64,000 nt of DNA from Flavobacterium sp. KMS (GCF_000813005.1 NZ_JSYP01000003.1:62001-126000); one strand, 5' to 3'; counted from the first letter of the stretch, positions 8,390-18,077 are shown. Numbers and translations are program-made. The notes: generated from the letters alone by a model not told the origin.

Positions 8390-11300
8390 TTTCTTCGTCT
8401 AAAAGTATAACATCTGATTCTTTCTCTGTAAATGGTTTTCCAGAGATTCTTTCTTGTAAGCTTTGGAAAATAATAAACAAGATTGGAATTACAAAAACTC
8501 CAAAAATTGTTCCTATCAACATTCCACCTACAGCTCCCATACCGATTGAACGGTTACCTACAGCACCAACTCCTGAAGCTAAAGCCAATGGCATTAAACC
8601 AAAGATAAAGGCAAGAGAGGTCATTAAAATAGGACGTAAACGTGCTTTTGCACCTTCTATCGCAGCTTGTGTCAAGTCCATTCCGTGTCGTCGCCTTTGT
8701 ATGGCGAACTCGACTATCAGAATGGCATTCTTCGCTAGTAGTCCTATAAGCATTATCAGGGCTACCTGGAAATAAATGTTGTTTTCTAATCCTGCTAGTT
8801 TCACAAATCCAATTGCTCCAGCAATACCTACAGGTAATGAAAGTAATACTGATAATGGAACTAAATAACTTTCGTATTGTGCACTTAATAAGAAATATAC
8901 AAATATTAAACTCAATAAGAATACACCAGCAGCCTGACTTCCGGCAAGGATTTCCTCACGTGTCATACCAGAGAATTCATAGCTATAAGTTTTTGGCAAA
9001 TGCTGAGCTGCTACTTCCTGAATTGCTTTAATAGCATCTCCAGAACTATAACCAGGTTTTGCTTTACCATTAACGTTCACGGCTTTTAGCATGTTGAAAC
9101 GTGCAACAGCTTCTGGTCCGTAAATTCTTTTAAAATCAACAAACTGGCTTATGGCTACTTGCTGACCAGCAGCATTTTTAACATAAATCGTATTGATTGA
9201 TTCAAGAGTTGCTCTGTCTGATGGTTTTGCCTGAATCATTACACGGTATTGTTTACCAAATTTATTAAAATCGGTAGTGTACAATCCTCCGTAGTATCCT
9301 TGCATTGTATTAAAAATATCAGAAACAGAAACACCTGCATTTTTTGCTCTTTCTACGTTAATATCCATTTGATATTGTGGGAAAGTAGGATTGAAGTTGG
9401 TAATTGCGTACTGAATTTCTGGTCTCTTCATTAATTCAGCCAAGAATTCATTACTTACTTTACTTACTGTTGTCCAATCATCATCTCCTTTATCCTGGAT
9501 TTTTAATTCGAAACCATCGGCAGAACCAAAACCTTGTACACTTGGAGGTGTAAAGAATAATGCTTTGGCATCTTTAAAATGTGCTGTTCTACCAAATAAT
9601 TCACCTACAACTGCATCTACAGATTGATTGGCTTCTTTACGGTATTTCCAGTCTTTTAATTTAATTACTGTAAATGCATAAGAACCTCCATTTACACTAT
9701 TTAATAAACTAAAACCAACAACACTCATTCTTGATTCTACAATATCCATTGAGGCCAAAATAGAGTCTAATTCATTAACGGCTAATTGTGTTTTCTCCAA
9801 AGTTGTTCCTGGAGGAAGCGTTAAATCTGCCATGATGATTCCTCTATCCTCATTAGGAATAAATCCTGATGGTGTAGTTTGGAATAAGAATATAGTGATT
9901 GCCGTGAATACTAATAATCCTGAAATTGCAACCCATTTTTTTCTTGCTAAGAATCCAAGAGACTTAACATATTTATTGTTCATTCTATCAAAACTAGTAT
10001 TGAAAGCAATGAAGAATCTATCTTTGAAATTCTTATCGTGATGATCTGAAGCTTCATGAGGTTTTAAGAACAAAGCACATAATGCCGGACTTAAAGTCAA
10101 TGCATTAATTGCCGAAATTAAAATCGCAATTGCCAATGTAATTGCAAACTGTTGGTAGAATACTCCCGATGGTCCACTTAAGAATGACACAGGAATAAAT
10201 ACCGCAGACATTACTAATGTGATAGAAATAATCGCTCCTGTAATCTCGCTCATGGCAGAAATTGTAGCTTCTTTTCCTGATTTTGCTCCTTCATCCAGCT
10301 TGGCGTGGACTGCCTCGACGACGACAATTGCATCATCGACCACAATACCAATAGCCAGAATCATTGCAAACAATGTTAACATATTGATAGAGAATCCAAA
10401 TACTTGTAGGAAGAAAAACGTACCAATAATTGCAACAGGAACTGCTATTGCAGGAATTAACGTAGAACGGAAATCTTGCAAGAACAAGAACACAACAATA
10501 AATACTAATATAAAAGCTTCAATTAACGTTGAAATTACTTTTTCTATCGAAGCATCCAGGAAGGTTTTAGTATTATAAGGAATTACATAATCTACTCCTT
10601 TTGGGAAATCTGGTTTTGCATCGTCTAAAATGTTTACAACTTCAGTAATAATATCTTGTGCATTTGAACCAGAAGTTTGAAATACCCCAACGGCAACACC
10701 TTGTTTACCCATTGCAATATTTTTGGTTCCATAATTAAAACCACCTAATTCTACCGTTGCAACATCTTTTAAGTGAACAAAGTTTCCGTTACCAGTAGCT
10801 TTGATAACAATATCTTCGTAATCTTTAATTTCTGAAAGACGACCTTTATATTTAATTACGTATTCGTAAATACCATCGGCATTTTCTCCAAATTTACCAG
10901 GAGCTGCCTCAACGTTTTGCTCTTGCAAAGCTGCCTGAATATCTTTTGGCGCTACATTATAAGCAGCCATTTTTTCTGGATTAATCCAGATTCTCATCGA
11001 GTAATCCTTAGCTCCAAAAACGTTTACTTGTCCTACACCTTTAACACGTTGCAATTTTGGTACAAGGTTAATTTTGGCATAATTCTGAATATATGTCTCG
11101 TCAAAATCGTCGTTGTTCGAATACAAAGCAAAGAACATCAAAGCACTCGTTTGACTTTTTAGGGTAGTAACCCCTGTTTGCACAACTGCTTGTGGCAATT
11201 TACTTGTTGCACGAGAAACTCTGTTCTGAACGTTTACCGCAGCAATATCTGGATCAACTCCAAGTTCAAAATAAACAGATATTTTTGCAGAACCATCATT

Positions 11301-11549
11301 TGCAGCAGAAGAAGTCATGTATGTCATTCCTTCCACACCATTAATTTCTTCTTCTAGAGGAATAACGACACTATTTAATACTGTTTCAGCATTTGCTCCA
11401 GTATATGTTGCACTTACCTGAACGGTTGGTGGTGCAATTTCGGGGTATTGTTCTACCGGTAATGACATCAATCCTAAAATACCAAGTATGGTAATTAAGA
11501 TGGATATTACCGTCGAGAGAACAGGTCTTTCTATAAACGTTTTTAACAT
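8379..11549 (-). CDS. RND efflux pump, HAE1 family inner-membrane transporter
   Basis: Proton-driven exporter of hydrophobic or amphiphilic compounds. The 1056 residues match AcrB-like pumps. The N-terminus MLKTFIERPVLSTVISILI is the first membrane helix. The proton-relay pair Asp405-Asp406 lies in GIVVDDAIVVVEA of helix 4. Porter-domain phrases such as VNVFGAKDYSMRIW and GFIPNEDRG, and the C-terminal GLLAKNAILIVEFA, are present. It is preceded by the adaptor gene (8-base gap) and followed by the channel gene. Drug specificity is unknown. Confidence 0.96.
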   Translation of the reverse strand: MLKTFIERPVLSTVISILITILGILGLMSLPVEQYPEIAPPTVQVSATYTGANAETVLNSVVIPLEEEINGVEGMTYMTSSAANDGSAKISVYFELGVDPDIAAVNVQNRVSRATSKLPQAVVQTGVTTLKSQTSALMFFALYSNNDDFDETYIQNYAKINLVPKLQRVKGVGQVNVFGAKDYSMRIWINPEKMAAYNVAPKDIQAALQEQNVEAAPGKFGENADGIYEYVIKYKGRLSEIKDYEDIVIKATGNGNFVHLKDVATVELGGFNYGTKNIAMGKQGVAVGVFQTSGSNAQDIITEVVNILDDAKPDFPKGVDYVIPYNTKTFLDASIEKVISTLIEAFILVFIVVFLFLQDFRSTLIPAIAVPVAIIGTFFFLQVFGFSINMLTLFAMILAIGIVVDDAIVVVEAVHAKLDEGAKSGKEATISAMSEITGAIISITLVMSAVFIPVSFLSGPSGVFYQQFAITLAIAILISAINALTLSPALCALFLKPHEASDHHDKNFKDRFFIAFNTSFDRMNNKYVKSLGFLARKKWVAISGLLVFTAITIFLFQTTPSGFIPNEDRGIIMADLTLPPGTTLEKTQLAVNELDSILASMDIVESRMSVVGFSLLNSVNGGSYAFTVIKLKDWKYRKEANQSVDAVVGELFGRTAHFKDAKALFFTPPSVQGFGSADGFELKIQDKGDDDWTTVSKVSNEFLAELMKRPEIQYAITNFNPTFPQYQMDINVERAKNAGVSVSDIFNTMQGYYGGLYTTDFNKFGKQYRVMIQAKPSDRATLESINTIYVKNAAGQQVAISQFVDFKRIYGPEAVARFNMLKAVNVNGKAKPGYSSGDAIKAIQEVAAQHLPKTYSYEFSGMTREEILAGSQAAGVFLLSLIFVYFLLSAQYESYLVPLSVLLSLPVGIAGAIGFVKLAGLENNIYFQVALIMLIGLLAKNAILIVEFAIQRRRHGMDLTQAAIEGAKARLRPILMTSLAFIFGLMPLALASGVGAVGNRSIGMGAVGGMLIGTIFGVFVIPILFIIFQSLQERISGKPFTEKESDVILLDEENEK

Positions 11550-11557
11550 CTTGTATA

Positions 11558-12679
11558 TTATTTTTTAGCTGTAGTATTTGTTGTTTCTGTAGCTTTATTA
11601 GCTGCATCTTTGGCTTGTTGTGGCGTGATTTCCATGTCATCTTTTAATTTTGACGCTCCTTCTACAACAACAACATCGCCTGCTTTAAGACCTTCTGTTA
11701 CAATGAAATCTAAATCTGAAGTACCATTTGTTACTACAATTGTAGATTTTACCTTGTTTCCTTTTTCAACAACATAAATCATTTGTTTCCCTTGCACTTC
11801 AAAAACTGCATTTTGAGGAACTAGGATTACATTTTTTTGCTCAATAGGTAAACGGATAATTCCTGTACTACCACTTCTTAAAATACCTTGTGGGTTATTA
11901 AAATCTGCTCTAAATTGTGTGTTTCCTGTTGCTGCATTAACTAAACCATTCATTGTAGCGATTTTCCCTTTTTGGTCGTACTCTGTATTATCAACCAATA
12001 ATAATGAAACTGGTGGTGCAGATTTTAATTTTTCGGCAGTAGTTGCTCCTTTAAATGTTTTATTAAAGAATAATAACTGTTTTTCATTCATAGAGAAATA
12101 AGCACGAACAATTTTTGTATCAGATACTGTTGTTAAAGGTACTTCGCTAGTTGCACTAACCAAGCTTCCTTCTCTAAAAGGTAAACCACCAATTACTCCA
12201 CTTACCGGAGAAATGATTGTTCCGTATCCAATATTGGCAGCAATACTACCATAAGCACTTTTGGCTTGAGCCAACTTAGCTTTTGCAGTTTCTAATTGAA
12301 CGATACTGATGATTTTTCTATCAACTAGTGGTTTCAATCTGTCAACTTCTACTTGTGCTGCTTGAACAGAAGCTTTTGCTGCAGATGCATCTTGATTTAA
12401 TGTTTGAGTTTCAAGTTTAAAAAGCAATTGTCCTTTTTTTACAACCTGACCTTCATCAACATAAATCTTTTGGATATATCCATTTACTTTCGGACGAATT
12501 TCAACATTTTGCTGACCTTCAAGATTTGCGCTATACTCTTGGTATACTACTGCATCTTGTATTGAAATTGTTTTAACTGGGAACGGAGCTGGGCCTTGCG
12601 GCGGGGCTTGTTCTTCTTTCTTTTTACATGACGCAAAAACCAGCATGATAGCTATTAGTGAGAATGAAATATTCTTCAT
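11558..12679 (-). CDS. RND efflux periplasmic adaptor (membrane fusion protein)
   Basis: Links the inner-membrane pump to the outer-membrane channel. At 373 residues it has a signal peptide with a lipobox (FASC, Cys at about residue 18) followed by charged and Pro-rich linker residues. The biotinyl-lipoyl half-motifs VNGYIQKIYVDEGQVVKKGQ and GTIISPVSGVIGG flank an alpha-hairpin (DASAAKASVQAAQVEVDRLK). A beta-barrel domain follows. First structural gene of the operon, 16 bases after the regulator gene. The tail is Thr/Ala/Lys-rich. Confidence 0.95.
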   Translation of the reverse strand: MKNISFSLIAIMLVFASCKKKEEQAPPQGPAPFPVKTISIQDAVVYQEYSANLEGQQNVEIRPKVNGYIQKIYVDEGQVVKKGQLLFKLETQTLNQDASAAKASVQAAQVEVDRLKPLVDRKIISIVQLETAKAKLAQAKSAYGSIAANIGYGTIISPVSGVIGGLPFREGSLVSATSEVPLTTVSDTKIVRAYFSMNEKQLLFFNKTFKGATTAEKLKSAPPVSLLLVDNTEYDQKGKIATMNGLVNAATGNTQFRADFNNPQGILRSGSTGIIRLPIEQKNVILVPQNAVFEVQGKQMIYVVEKGNKVKSTIVVTNGTSDLDFIVTEGLKAGDVVVVEGASKLKDDMEITPQQAKDAANKATETTNTTAKK

Positions 12680-12695
12680 TTGTATTAAATTTGAT

Positions 12696-13193
12696 TTATG
12701 ATTTATTATTAACTTTTTCGATTTCTATAATTTCAGTAATTGTTTCTATAACTAATTCTTCGACTTTTAGGATGTGGCTTTTATATGCTTTTGCATGTTC
12801 CATATTCATTCTTTCTTCAGGGGTATTCATTGTTTTCTCTCTGTAAAAAATCATTTTGTCAATTATTTTATTCTCAAACTCAAGAATTTTTAAATAATTA
12901 GTAAATCGTTCACTAAACGGTGGCGGTCTGAAATATTTTTTTCGATCACCATGTAAAGTATAATAATCTATCTTTCCTATTTTTAAAAGAAAATTCAAAT
13001 TTGTAGATACAGAACTTTTACTAGCACCCATTTTTTCTACTATTTGCTCAAAAGTCAGCCCATCTTTAAAAGCTTCAACGATTAATAGTCCAAGAATTCT
13101 TGAGCAAAGCGGGGGCAAGTTATATACTGATTCAAAATGAATACCGAATAACTCTATAAGCTCCTCTCTTTCCTTTTGTATGTTAGTATCCAT
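12696..13193 (-). CDS. GbsR/MarR-family transcriptional regulator of the efflux operon
   Basis: A 165-residue winged-helix regulator. The helix-turn-helix is in LTFEQIVEKMGASKSSVSTNLNFL (about residues 49-72), followed by a wing with YYTLHGDRKKYFRP. This layout matches the GbsR branch rather than TetR. It is the first gene of the efflux operon, so local repression of its own promoter is the natural inference. An inverted repeat sits inside that promoter. The C-terminal helix is probably the dimer interface. The ligand is unknown. Confidence 0.85.
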   Translation of the reverse strand: MDTNIQKEREELIELFGIHFESVYNLPPLCSRILGLLIVEAFKDGLTFEQIVEKMGASKSSVSTNLNFLLKIGKIDYYTLHGDRKKYFRPPPFSERFTNYLKILEFENKIIDKMIFYREKTMNTPEERMNMEHAKAYKSHILKVEELVIETITEIIEIEKVNNKS

Positions 13194-13204
13194 GATTTTT
13201 TGGG

Positions 13205-13245
13205 CAAAGATAAAATTGGTTCGTAATTTACCGAACTAAACGAAC
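13205..13245 (-). promoter_or_regulatory. Efflux operon promoter with GTTCG/CGAAC operator
   Basis: The minus-strand -7 element TATCTTTG occupies 13205-13212, 11 bases before the regulator ATG. Just upstream lies the inverted repeat GTTCG (13219-13223) / CGAAC (13232-13236) with an 8-base spacer, and a further direct CGAAC copy at 13241-13245. The repeat fills the interval where RNA polymerase would sit between the -33 and -7 boxes, a usual place for a repressor operator. Confidence 0.5.
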
Positions 13246-13399
13246 TTAAATTTGTGTTAATTGTTTGTTACCAATAAAAAAGCGTAATATTGCCTTTTCG
13301 ATGCACTAATTTAGATAATTATGATAACATTACATCATAAAAACTTAATTTGTTTGCTTTTTTGCCCAAAATGTAAAACAAAATAAGTAGTAATTTAGT

Positions 13400-13407
13400 T
13401 ATATTTG
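13400..13407 (+). promoter_or_regulatory. Putative -7 element of the HD hydrolase gene
   Basis: TATATTTG fits TAnnTTTG exactly and ends 23 bases before the GTG start. A poly-T/TTTG stretch lies farther upstream, but the spacing is not ideal. Confidence 0.45.
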
Positions 13408-13430
13408 TTGACCTAAAAAATAACCAAATA

Positions 13431-14660
13431 GTGAACGTTATAAATAAGCTGAAAATTTTCAATGATCCCATATATGGTTTCATTTCCATTCCAAATGCTT
13501 TTATATATGATTTAATAGAGCATCCTTATTTTCAGCGTTTACGCCGAATCTCTCAAATGGGACTGTCTTATTTGGTTTATCCTGGAGCTAATCATACTCG
13601 GTTTCATCATGCCTTAGGTTGCATGCATTTAATGCAAAAAGCAATCGAAACACTACGCTTTAAAGATGTTACAATTTCCGTCGAAGAAGAAAACGCATTA
13701 TATATAGCGATTATACTACATGATATAGGTCATGGACCTTTTTCGCATGCAATGGAGAGAAGTATTGTTGAAGATGTAAATCATGAAGCAATCTCGTTAT
13801 TGTTTATGAATCAATTAAATATTGAGTTTAACGGAAAGCTAAGTTTAGCAATTCAGATATTTAAAGGAGACTATCACAGAAAGTTTATGTTGCAATTGAT
13901 TTCGAGCCAATTAGATATGGATCGTATGGATTATCTTAAGCGTGATAGTTTTTATACTGGTGTAGCCGAAGGAAATGTCAATTCTGAGCGTTTAATCCAA
14001 ATGATGAATGTTGTAGATGATGTTTTGGTTATTGAAGAAAAAGGAATCTACTCTGTCGAAAAGTTTTTACTCTCTCGCAGATTAATGTATTGGCAAGCTT
14101 ATTTGCATAAAACGAGCTTGGTTGCAGAACTTATTTTGACGAAAGTCTTAAAAAGAGCCAAAGAATTAACTCTAAAAGGAATTCATTTGCCTTGCAGTGA
14201 ACCTTTGATGTTTTTTATGCAAAACAAAATTACCTTGGAAACTTTTACTCCAGAAACATTGGATTTATTCTCTCAACTGGACGATTTTGATATAATAGGC
14301 GCTTTAAAAGCATGGCAAAAACATGATGATTTTATACTTTCTACTTTAAGTAAAATGATAATAAACAGGGATTTATTAAAAATTAAACTAAGTAGCGAAA
14401 AGATTTCATTAGAAGAATTGCAAAGCCTGAAAGAAAAATTTGCATCTCAGAATAATATCTCTGCAATTGATGCAAGTTACTTTATATATAGAGGGAAAAT
14501 AAAAAATCAAGCATACAGTAAAGAAGCCGAACCTATACGAATATTAAAAAAAGATAAGACAATTGAGGATGTTGTAGAAGCCTCAGACCAGCTGAATTTG
14601 AAATCGTTATCTAAATTGGTAACAAAGTATTACCTCTGTTTTCCAAAACAACTGATCTAA
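13431..14660 (+). CDS. HD-domain phosphohydrolase (dNTP triphosphohydrolase-like)
   Basis: A 409-residue HD-superfamily protein of the group beginning with KIFNDPIYGFI. The metal ligands are visible: His55 and His59-60 in NHTRFHHALG, HD at 97-98 in ILHDIGHGPFSH, and DMDRMDYLKRDSFYTG further on. Members of this group are related to SAMHD1/dGTPase, but the substrate is not settled. The start codon is GTG at 13431; no suitable ATG lies nearby and the GTG places the family N-terminus correctly. TATATTTG at 13400-13407 is a likely -7 element. The lpx genes follow 40 bases downstream. Confidence 0.85.
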   Translation: MNVINKLKIFNDPIYGFISIPNAFIYDLIEHPYFQRLRRISQMGLSYLVYPGANHTRFHHALGCMHLMQKAIETLRFKDVTISVEEENALYIAIILHDIGHGPFSHAMERSIVEDVNHEAISLLFMNQLNIEFNGKLSLAIQIFKGDYHRKFMLQLISSQLDMDRMDYLKRDSFYTGVAEGNVNSERLIQMMNVVDDVLVIEEKGIYSVEKFLLSRRLMYWQAYLHKTSLVAELILTKVLKRAKELTLKGIHLPCSEPLMFFMQNKITLETFTPETLDLFSQLDDFDIIGALKAWQKHDDFILSTLSKMIINRDLLKIKLSSEKISLEELQSLKEKFASQNNISAIDASYFIYRGKIKNQAYSKEAEPIRILKKDKTIEDVVEASDQLNLKSLSKLVTKYYLCFPKQLI

Positions 14661-14687
14661 AATTAACATTTAAAACCTATTTTTTTA

Positions 14688-14695
14688 TATTTTTG
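14688..14695 (+). promoter_or_regulatory. Putative -7 element of lpxD, nearly leaderless
   Basis: TATTTTTG matches TAnnTTTG and ends only 5 bases before the lpxD ATG. Transcription starting at the usual distance would begin at or next to the start codon. The -33 element is not obvious. Confidence 0.4.
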
Positions 14696-14700
14696 TCGCA

Positions 14701-15744
14701 ATGAAATTTACAGCAGAACAAATAGCAGAAATTTTAGGAGGAGAGGTAGTTGGGAATCCCAATGCAGAAGTTTCTCGCTTATCTAAAATAGAAGAAGGTA
14801 CAGAAGGATCTCTTACTTTCTTGGCTAACCCTAAATATATCAATCATATATATTCGACAAAAGCATCAGTAACAATTGTTAATGATACTTTTGTACCCGA
14901 AACAGAAATTAGCACAACATTAATTAAAGTTGACGATGCTTATGCGTCATTTTCTAAATTATTAGAGTTTTATAATCAAGTAAAATTGAATAAAAACGGA
15001 ATTGAACCACAATCTTTCTTGTCTGAAAGTGCAAAATATGGCGAAAACCTATACTTAGGTAGCTTTAGTTATGTGGGACAAAACGTAGTTTTAGGAAACG
15101 ATGTCAAAATTTATCCAAATTCTTTTATTGGAGATAATGTTGTTATTGGCAATAATGTACATATTTTTGCAGGCGCTAAAATTTATTCCGAAACAATCAT
15201 AGGAAATAATTGCACAATTCATTCAGGAACAATTATTGGAGCCGACGGTTTTGGTTTTGTACCAAATGAAGAAGGTATATATAGTAAAGTACCACAAATT
15301 GGGAATGTAATTATCGAAGATAATGTTGATATTGGTGCAAATACAACTATAGACAGAGCAACTTTAGGATCTACAATTATCCGAAAAGGAGTGAAGTTAG
15401 ACAATCAGATCCAGATTGCCCATAATGTAGAGATTGGTGAAAACACTGTTATCGCAGCCCAATCTGGCGTTGCTGGCTCTACAAAAATCGGTAAAAATGC
15501 AATGATTGGCGGTCAGGTAGGTATTGCAGGACATTTAACTATTGGAAACAATGTTAGATTGCAAGCACAATCTGGGGTTGCCAGAAATATTAAAGATGAC
15601 GAAATTTTGCAAGGAACACCTTCACTTGGATATACTGATTTTAATAAATCATATGTTCATTTTAAGAATTTGCCTAAAATCGTTGCTGAATTAGAAGAAT
15701 TAAAAAAACAAATATTAAACCAAAAAAATGGAAATAATGGTTAA
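14701..15744 (+). CDS. lpxD: UDP-3-O-acylglucosamine N-acyltransferase LpxD
   Basis: Third step of lipid A synthesis: adds the N-linked hydroxyacyl chain to UDP-3-O-acyl-glucosamine. At 347 residues it is normal. The N-terminal uridine-binding domain (about 1-100) is followed by left-handed beta-helix hexapeptide repeats (about 105-315) such as IGDNVVIG and IGANTTIDRA. The catalytic His is His241 in QIQIAHNVEIG. The C-terminus is a helix. It overlaps lpxC-fabZ by 17 bases. This is the canonical copy; a shorter paralogue lies at 18736. Confidence 0.94.
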   Translation: MKFTAEQIAEILGGEVVGNPNAEVSRLSKIEEGTEGSLTFLANPKYINHIYSTKASVTIVNDTFVPETEISTTLIKVDDAYASFSKLLEFYNQVKLNKNGIEPQSFLSESAKYGENLYLGSFSYVGQNVVLGNDVKIYPNSFIGDNVVIGNNVHIFAGAKIYSETIIGNNCTIHSGTIIGADGFGFVPNEEGIYSKVPQIGNVIIEDNVDIGANTTIDRATLGSTIIRKGVKLDNQIQIAHNVEIGENTVIAAQSGVAGSTKIGKNAMIGGQVGIAGHLTIGNNVRLQAQSGVARNIKDDEILQGTPSLGYTDFNKSYVHFKNLPKIVAELEELKKQILNQKNGNNG

Positions 15745-17125
15745 ACAGAAGACCATCAAGAAGGAAATTTCACTAACAGGAGTTGGACTACACACTGGGA
15801 AAGAAGTAACAATGACTTTTAAACCTGCTCCAATAAATAATGGATTTACTTTTGTGAGAGTTGATTTACAAGGACATCCTATTATTGAGGCAGATGCTAA
15901 TTATGTAGTAAATACACAAAGAGGTACTAACCTTGAGAAATTAGGTGTTAAAATTCAAACACCAGAGCACGTTTTAGCTGCATTGGTTGGATGTGATCTT
16001 GACAATGTTATAATCGAGTTAAATGCATCAGAGCTTCCTATTATGGATGGTTCATCAAAATATTTTGTTGAAGCAATCGAAAATGCAGAAATAGAAGAGC
16101 AAGAAGCACAACGTAATATATATGTTGTAAAAGAAGTTATTTCTTTTACAGACGAAGCTACAGGAAGTGAAATTCTTGTTATGCCAAGTGATGATTACCA
16201 AGTAACTACTATGGTCGATTTTGGTACTAAAGTTTTAGGTACTCAAAATGCTACTATGAAAAGTATTGCCGATTTTAAAGCTGAAATTTCTAATTCAAGA
16301 ACATTTAGTTTTTTACATGAACTAGAATCTCTTTTAGAGCACGGATTAATTAAAGGTGGTGATTTAAACAACGCTATTGTATATGTAGATAAAGAAATAT
16401 CTGACGCTACAATGGAAAATTTAAAGAAAGCTTTTGGTAAAGATAAAATATCTGTTAAACCAAATGGTATTTTAGATAATCTAACTTTGCATTATCCTAA
16501 TGAAGCTGCAAGACACAAATTACTTGATGTTATTGGAGATTTAGCTTTAACAGGAATAAGAATTCAAGGAAAAATTATTGCGAATAAACCAGGGCATTTT
16601 GTAAATACTCAATTTGCTAAAAAATTAGCTAAGATTATAAAAATTGAACAAAGAAATCATGTTCCGGTTTATGATTTAAATCAAGAACCATTGATGGATA
16701 TTAATAAAATTATGGCAGTTTTACCTCATAGACCTCCATTTTTATTAATTGATAGAATTATAGAAATGTCTGATAGCCATGTTGTTGGAATGAAGAATGT
16801 TACTATGAACGAAAATTTCTTCGTAGGGCATTTTCCAGAAGCACCAGTTATGCCAGGTGTTTTAATCGTAGAGGCTATGGCACAAACAGGAGGAATCTTA
16901 GTATTAAGTACCGTTCCTGATCCAGAGAATTACTTGACTTATTTTATGAAAATAGACAATGTTAAGTTCAAACACAAGGTATTACCTGGAGATACGTTAA
17001 TATTTAAATGTGAATTAATTTCTCCTATCAGAAGAGGGATTTGTCACATGCAAGCAAATGCCTACGCAAATGGTAAATTAGTTACCGAAGCAGAATTGAT
17101 GGCGCAAATTGCAAGAAAACAATAA
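15728..17125 (+). CDS. lpxC-fabZ: Fused LpxC deacetylase / FabZ dehydratase
   Basis: A bifunctional protein of 465 residues. The LpxC part (about 1-310) commits UDP-acyl-GlcNAc to lipid A; its zinc ligands are His81 (TPEHVLAAL), His263 and Asp267 (ARHKLLDVIGD), with catalytic His290 in KPGH. The FabZ part (about 320-465) dehydrates 3-hydroxyacyl-ACP, with LPHRPPFLLIDR, His368 in GHFPEAP and Glu382 in VEAMAQ. This fusion is usual in Bacteroidota. Having both ends of the hydroxyacyl-ACP branch point in one chain couples lipid A and fatty-acid flux. Confidence 0.97.
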   Translation: MEIMVKQKTIKKEISLTGVGLHTGKEVTMTFKPAPINNGFTFVRVDLQGHPIIEADANYVVNTQRGTNLEKLGVKIQTPEHVLAALVGCDLDNVIIELNASELPIMDGSSKYFVEAIENAEIEEQEAQRNIYVVKEVISFTDEATGSEILVMPSDDYQVTTMVDFGTKVLGTQNATMKSIADFKAEISNSRTFSFLHELESLLEHGLIKGGDLNNAIVYVDKEISDATMENLKKAFGKDKISVKPNGILDNLTLHYPNEAARHKLLDVIGDLALTGIRIQGKIIANKPGHFVNTQFAKKLAKIIKIEQRNHVPVYDLNQEPLMDINKIMAVLPHRPPFLLIDRIIEMSDSHVVGMKNVTMNENFFVGHFPEAPVMPGVLIVEAMAQTGGILVLSTVPDPENYLTYFMKIDNVKFKHKVLPGDTLIFKCELISPIRRGICHMQANAYANGKLVTEAELMAQIARKQ

Positions 17126-17197
17126 AGAAAATAGTTAATTATTTAGATTTATTGTTTCAAAAAAAGACAATTTTAATTTAAAATATAAAAAATACAG

Positions 17198-17983
17198 ATG
17201 AATCAACCTTTAGCTTATGTTCATCCTGGCGCCAAAATCGCTAAAAATGTTGTAATTGAGCCTTTTACAACAATTCACAATAATGTAGTTATTGGTGATG
17301 GTACTTGGATTGGTTCAAATGTAACCATAATGGAAGGCGCGCGAATAGGGAAAAATTGTAATATTTTTCCAGGAGCGGTAATTTCTGCCGTACCGCAAGA
17401 TTTAAAGTTTGGAGGAGAAGATTCTTTGGCTATAATAGGGGATAATTGTACAATTAGAGAGTGTGTTACGATTAATCGTGGTACAGTTGCATCAGGGCAA
17501 ACAATCCTTGGTAACAATTGCTTAATTATGGCTTATGCACATATTGCTCACGATTGCGAGATTGGGAACAATGCAATTATTGTAAATGGTGTTGCTTTGG
17601 CAGGACACGTAGTTGTAGGAAACCATGCCGTAATTGGTGGTTTAGCTGCAATTCACCAATTTATTCATATTGGGGATCACGCAATGATATCTGGAGGTTC
17701 TTTGGTAAGAAAAGATGTTCCTCCTTATACAAAAGCGGCAAAAGAGCCTTTATCATATGTAGGAATCAATTCTGTAGGTTTAAGAAGAAGAGGATTTAGC
17801 ACAGATAAAATTAGAGAAATTCAAGAAATTTATAGAATTTTATACCAAAAAAATTACAACACAACCCAAGCACTTAGCATAATCGAAGGTGAAATGGAGG
17901 CAACTCCAGAAAGAGATGAAATTTTAGATTTTATCAGAAACTCATCACGTGGTATTATGAAAGGATACTCAGGAAATTATTAA
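17198..17983 (+). CDS. lpxA: UDP-GlcNAc O-acyltransferase LpxA
   Basis: First step of lipid A synthesis. At 261 residues it is typical. It has N-terminal left-handed beta-helix repeats (IGDGTWIG, IGKNCNI), the catalytic His118 in AHIAHDC, the signature AIHQFIHIGDHAMISGGS, and a C-terminal helical domain beginning about residue 195. Gene order lpxD, lpxC-fabZ, lpxA keeps the early pathway together. The 72-base gap upstream and the hairpin-rich gap downstream contain no extra genes. Confidence 0.97.
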   Translation: MNQPLAYVHPGAKIAKNVVIEPFTTIHNNVVIGDGTWIGSNVTIMEGARIGKNCNIFPGAVISAVPQDLKFGGEDSLAIIGDNCTIRECVTINRGTVASGQTILGNNCLIMAYAHIAHDCEIGNNAIIVNGVALAGHVVVGNHAVIGGLAAIHQFIHIGDHAMISGGSLVRKDVPPYTKAAKEPLSYVGINSVGLRRRGFSTDKIREIQEIYRILYQKNYNTTQALSIIEGEMEATPERDEILDFIRNSSRGIMKGYSGNY

Positions 17984-18077
17984 ATAAAAGTTTAATCGTT
18001 TATTTGTTTATTCGTTACATCGAAAACAGATAAACGATTTAACGATTAAACAAAATATTAAATAAAACAAGAACAAA
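17984..18077. repeat. Inverted-word hairpin spacer between lpxA and efp
   Basis: Two 22-base arms (17990-18011 and 18030-18051) are complementary at 19 of 22 positions. They share the perfect 11-base core GTTTAATCGTT / AACGATTAAAC. The arms themselves are built from near-repeats of GTTTAATCG, GTTTATTTG and GTTTATTCG. No T-run follows, so it is not a classical terminator. Confidence 0.75.

Noticed and set aside
10219-10578. 119-codon plus-strand ORF
   Set aside because: Antisense to the conserved membrane core of the RND pump; low-complexity Ile/Thr-rich translation.
17518-17799. 93-codon Cys-rich plus-strand ORF
   Set aside because: Out-of-frame reading of the LpxA hexapeptide repeats; the Cys and Trp richness is a frame artefact.
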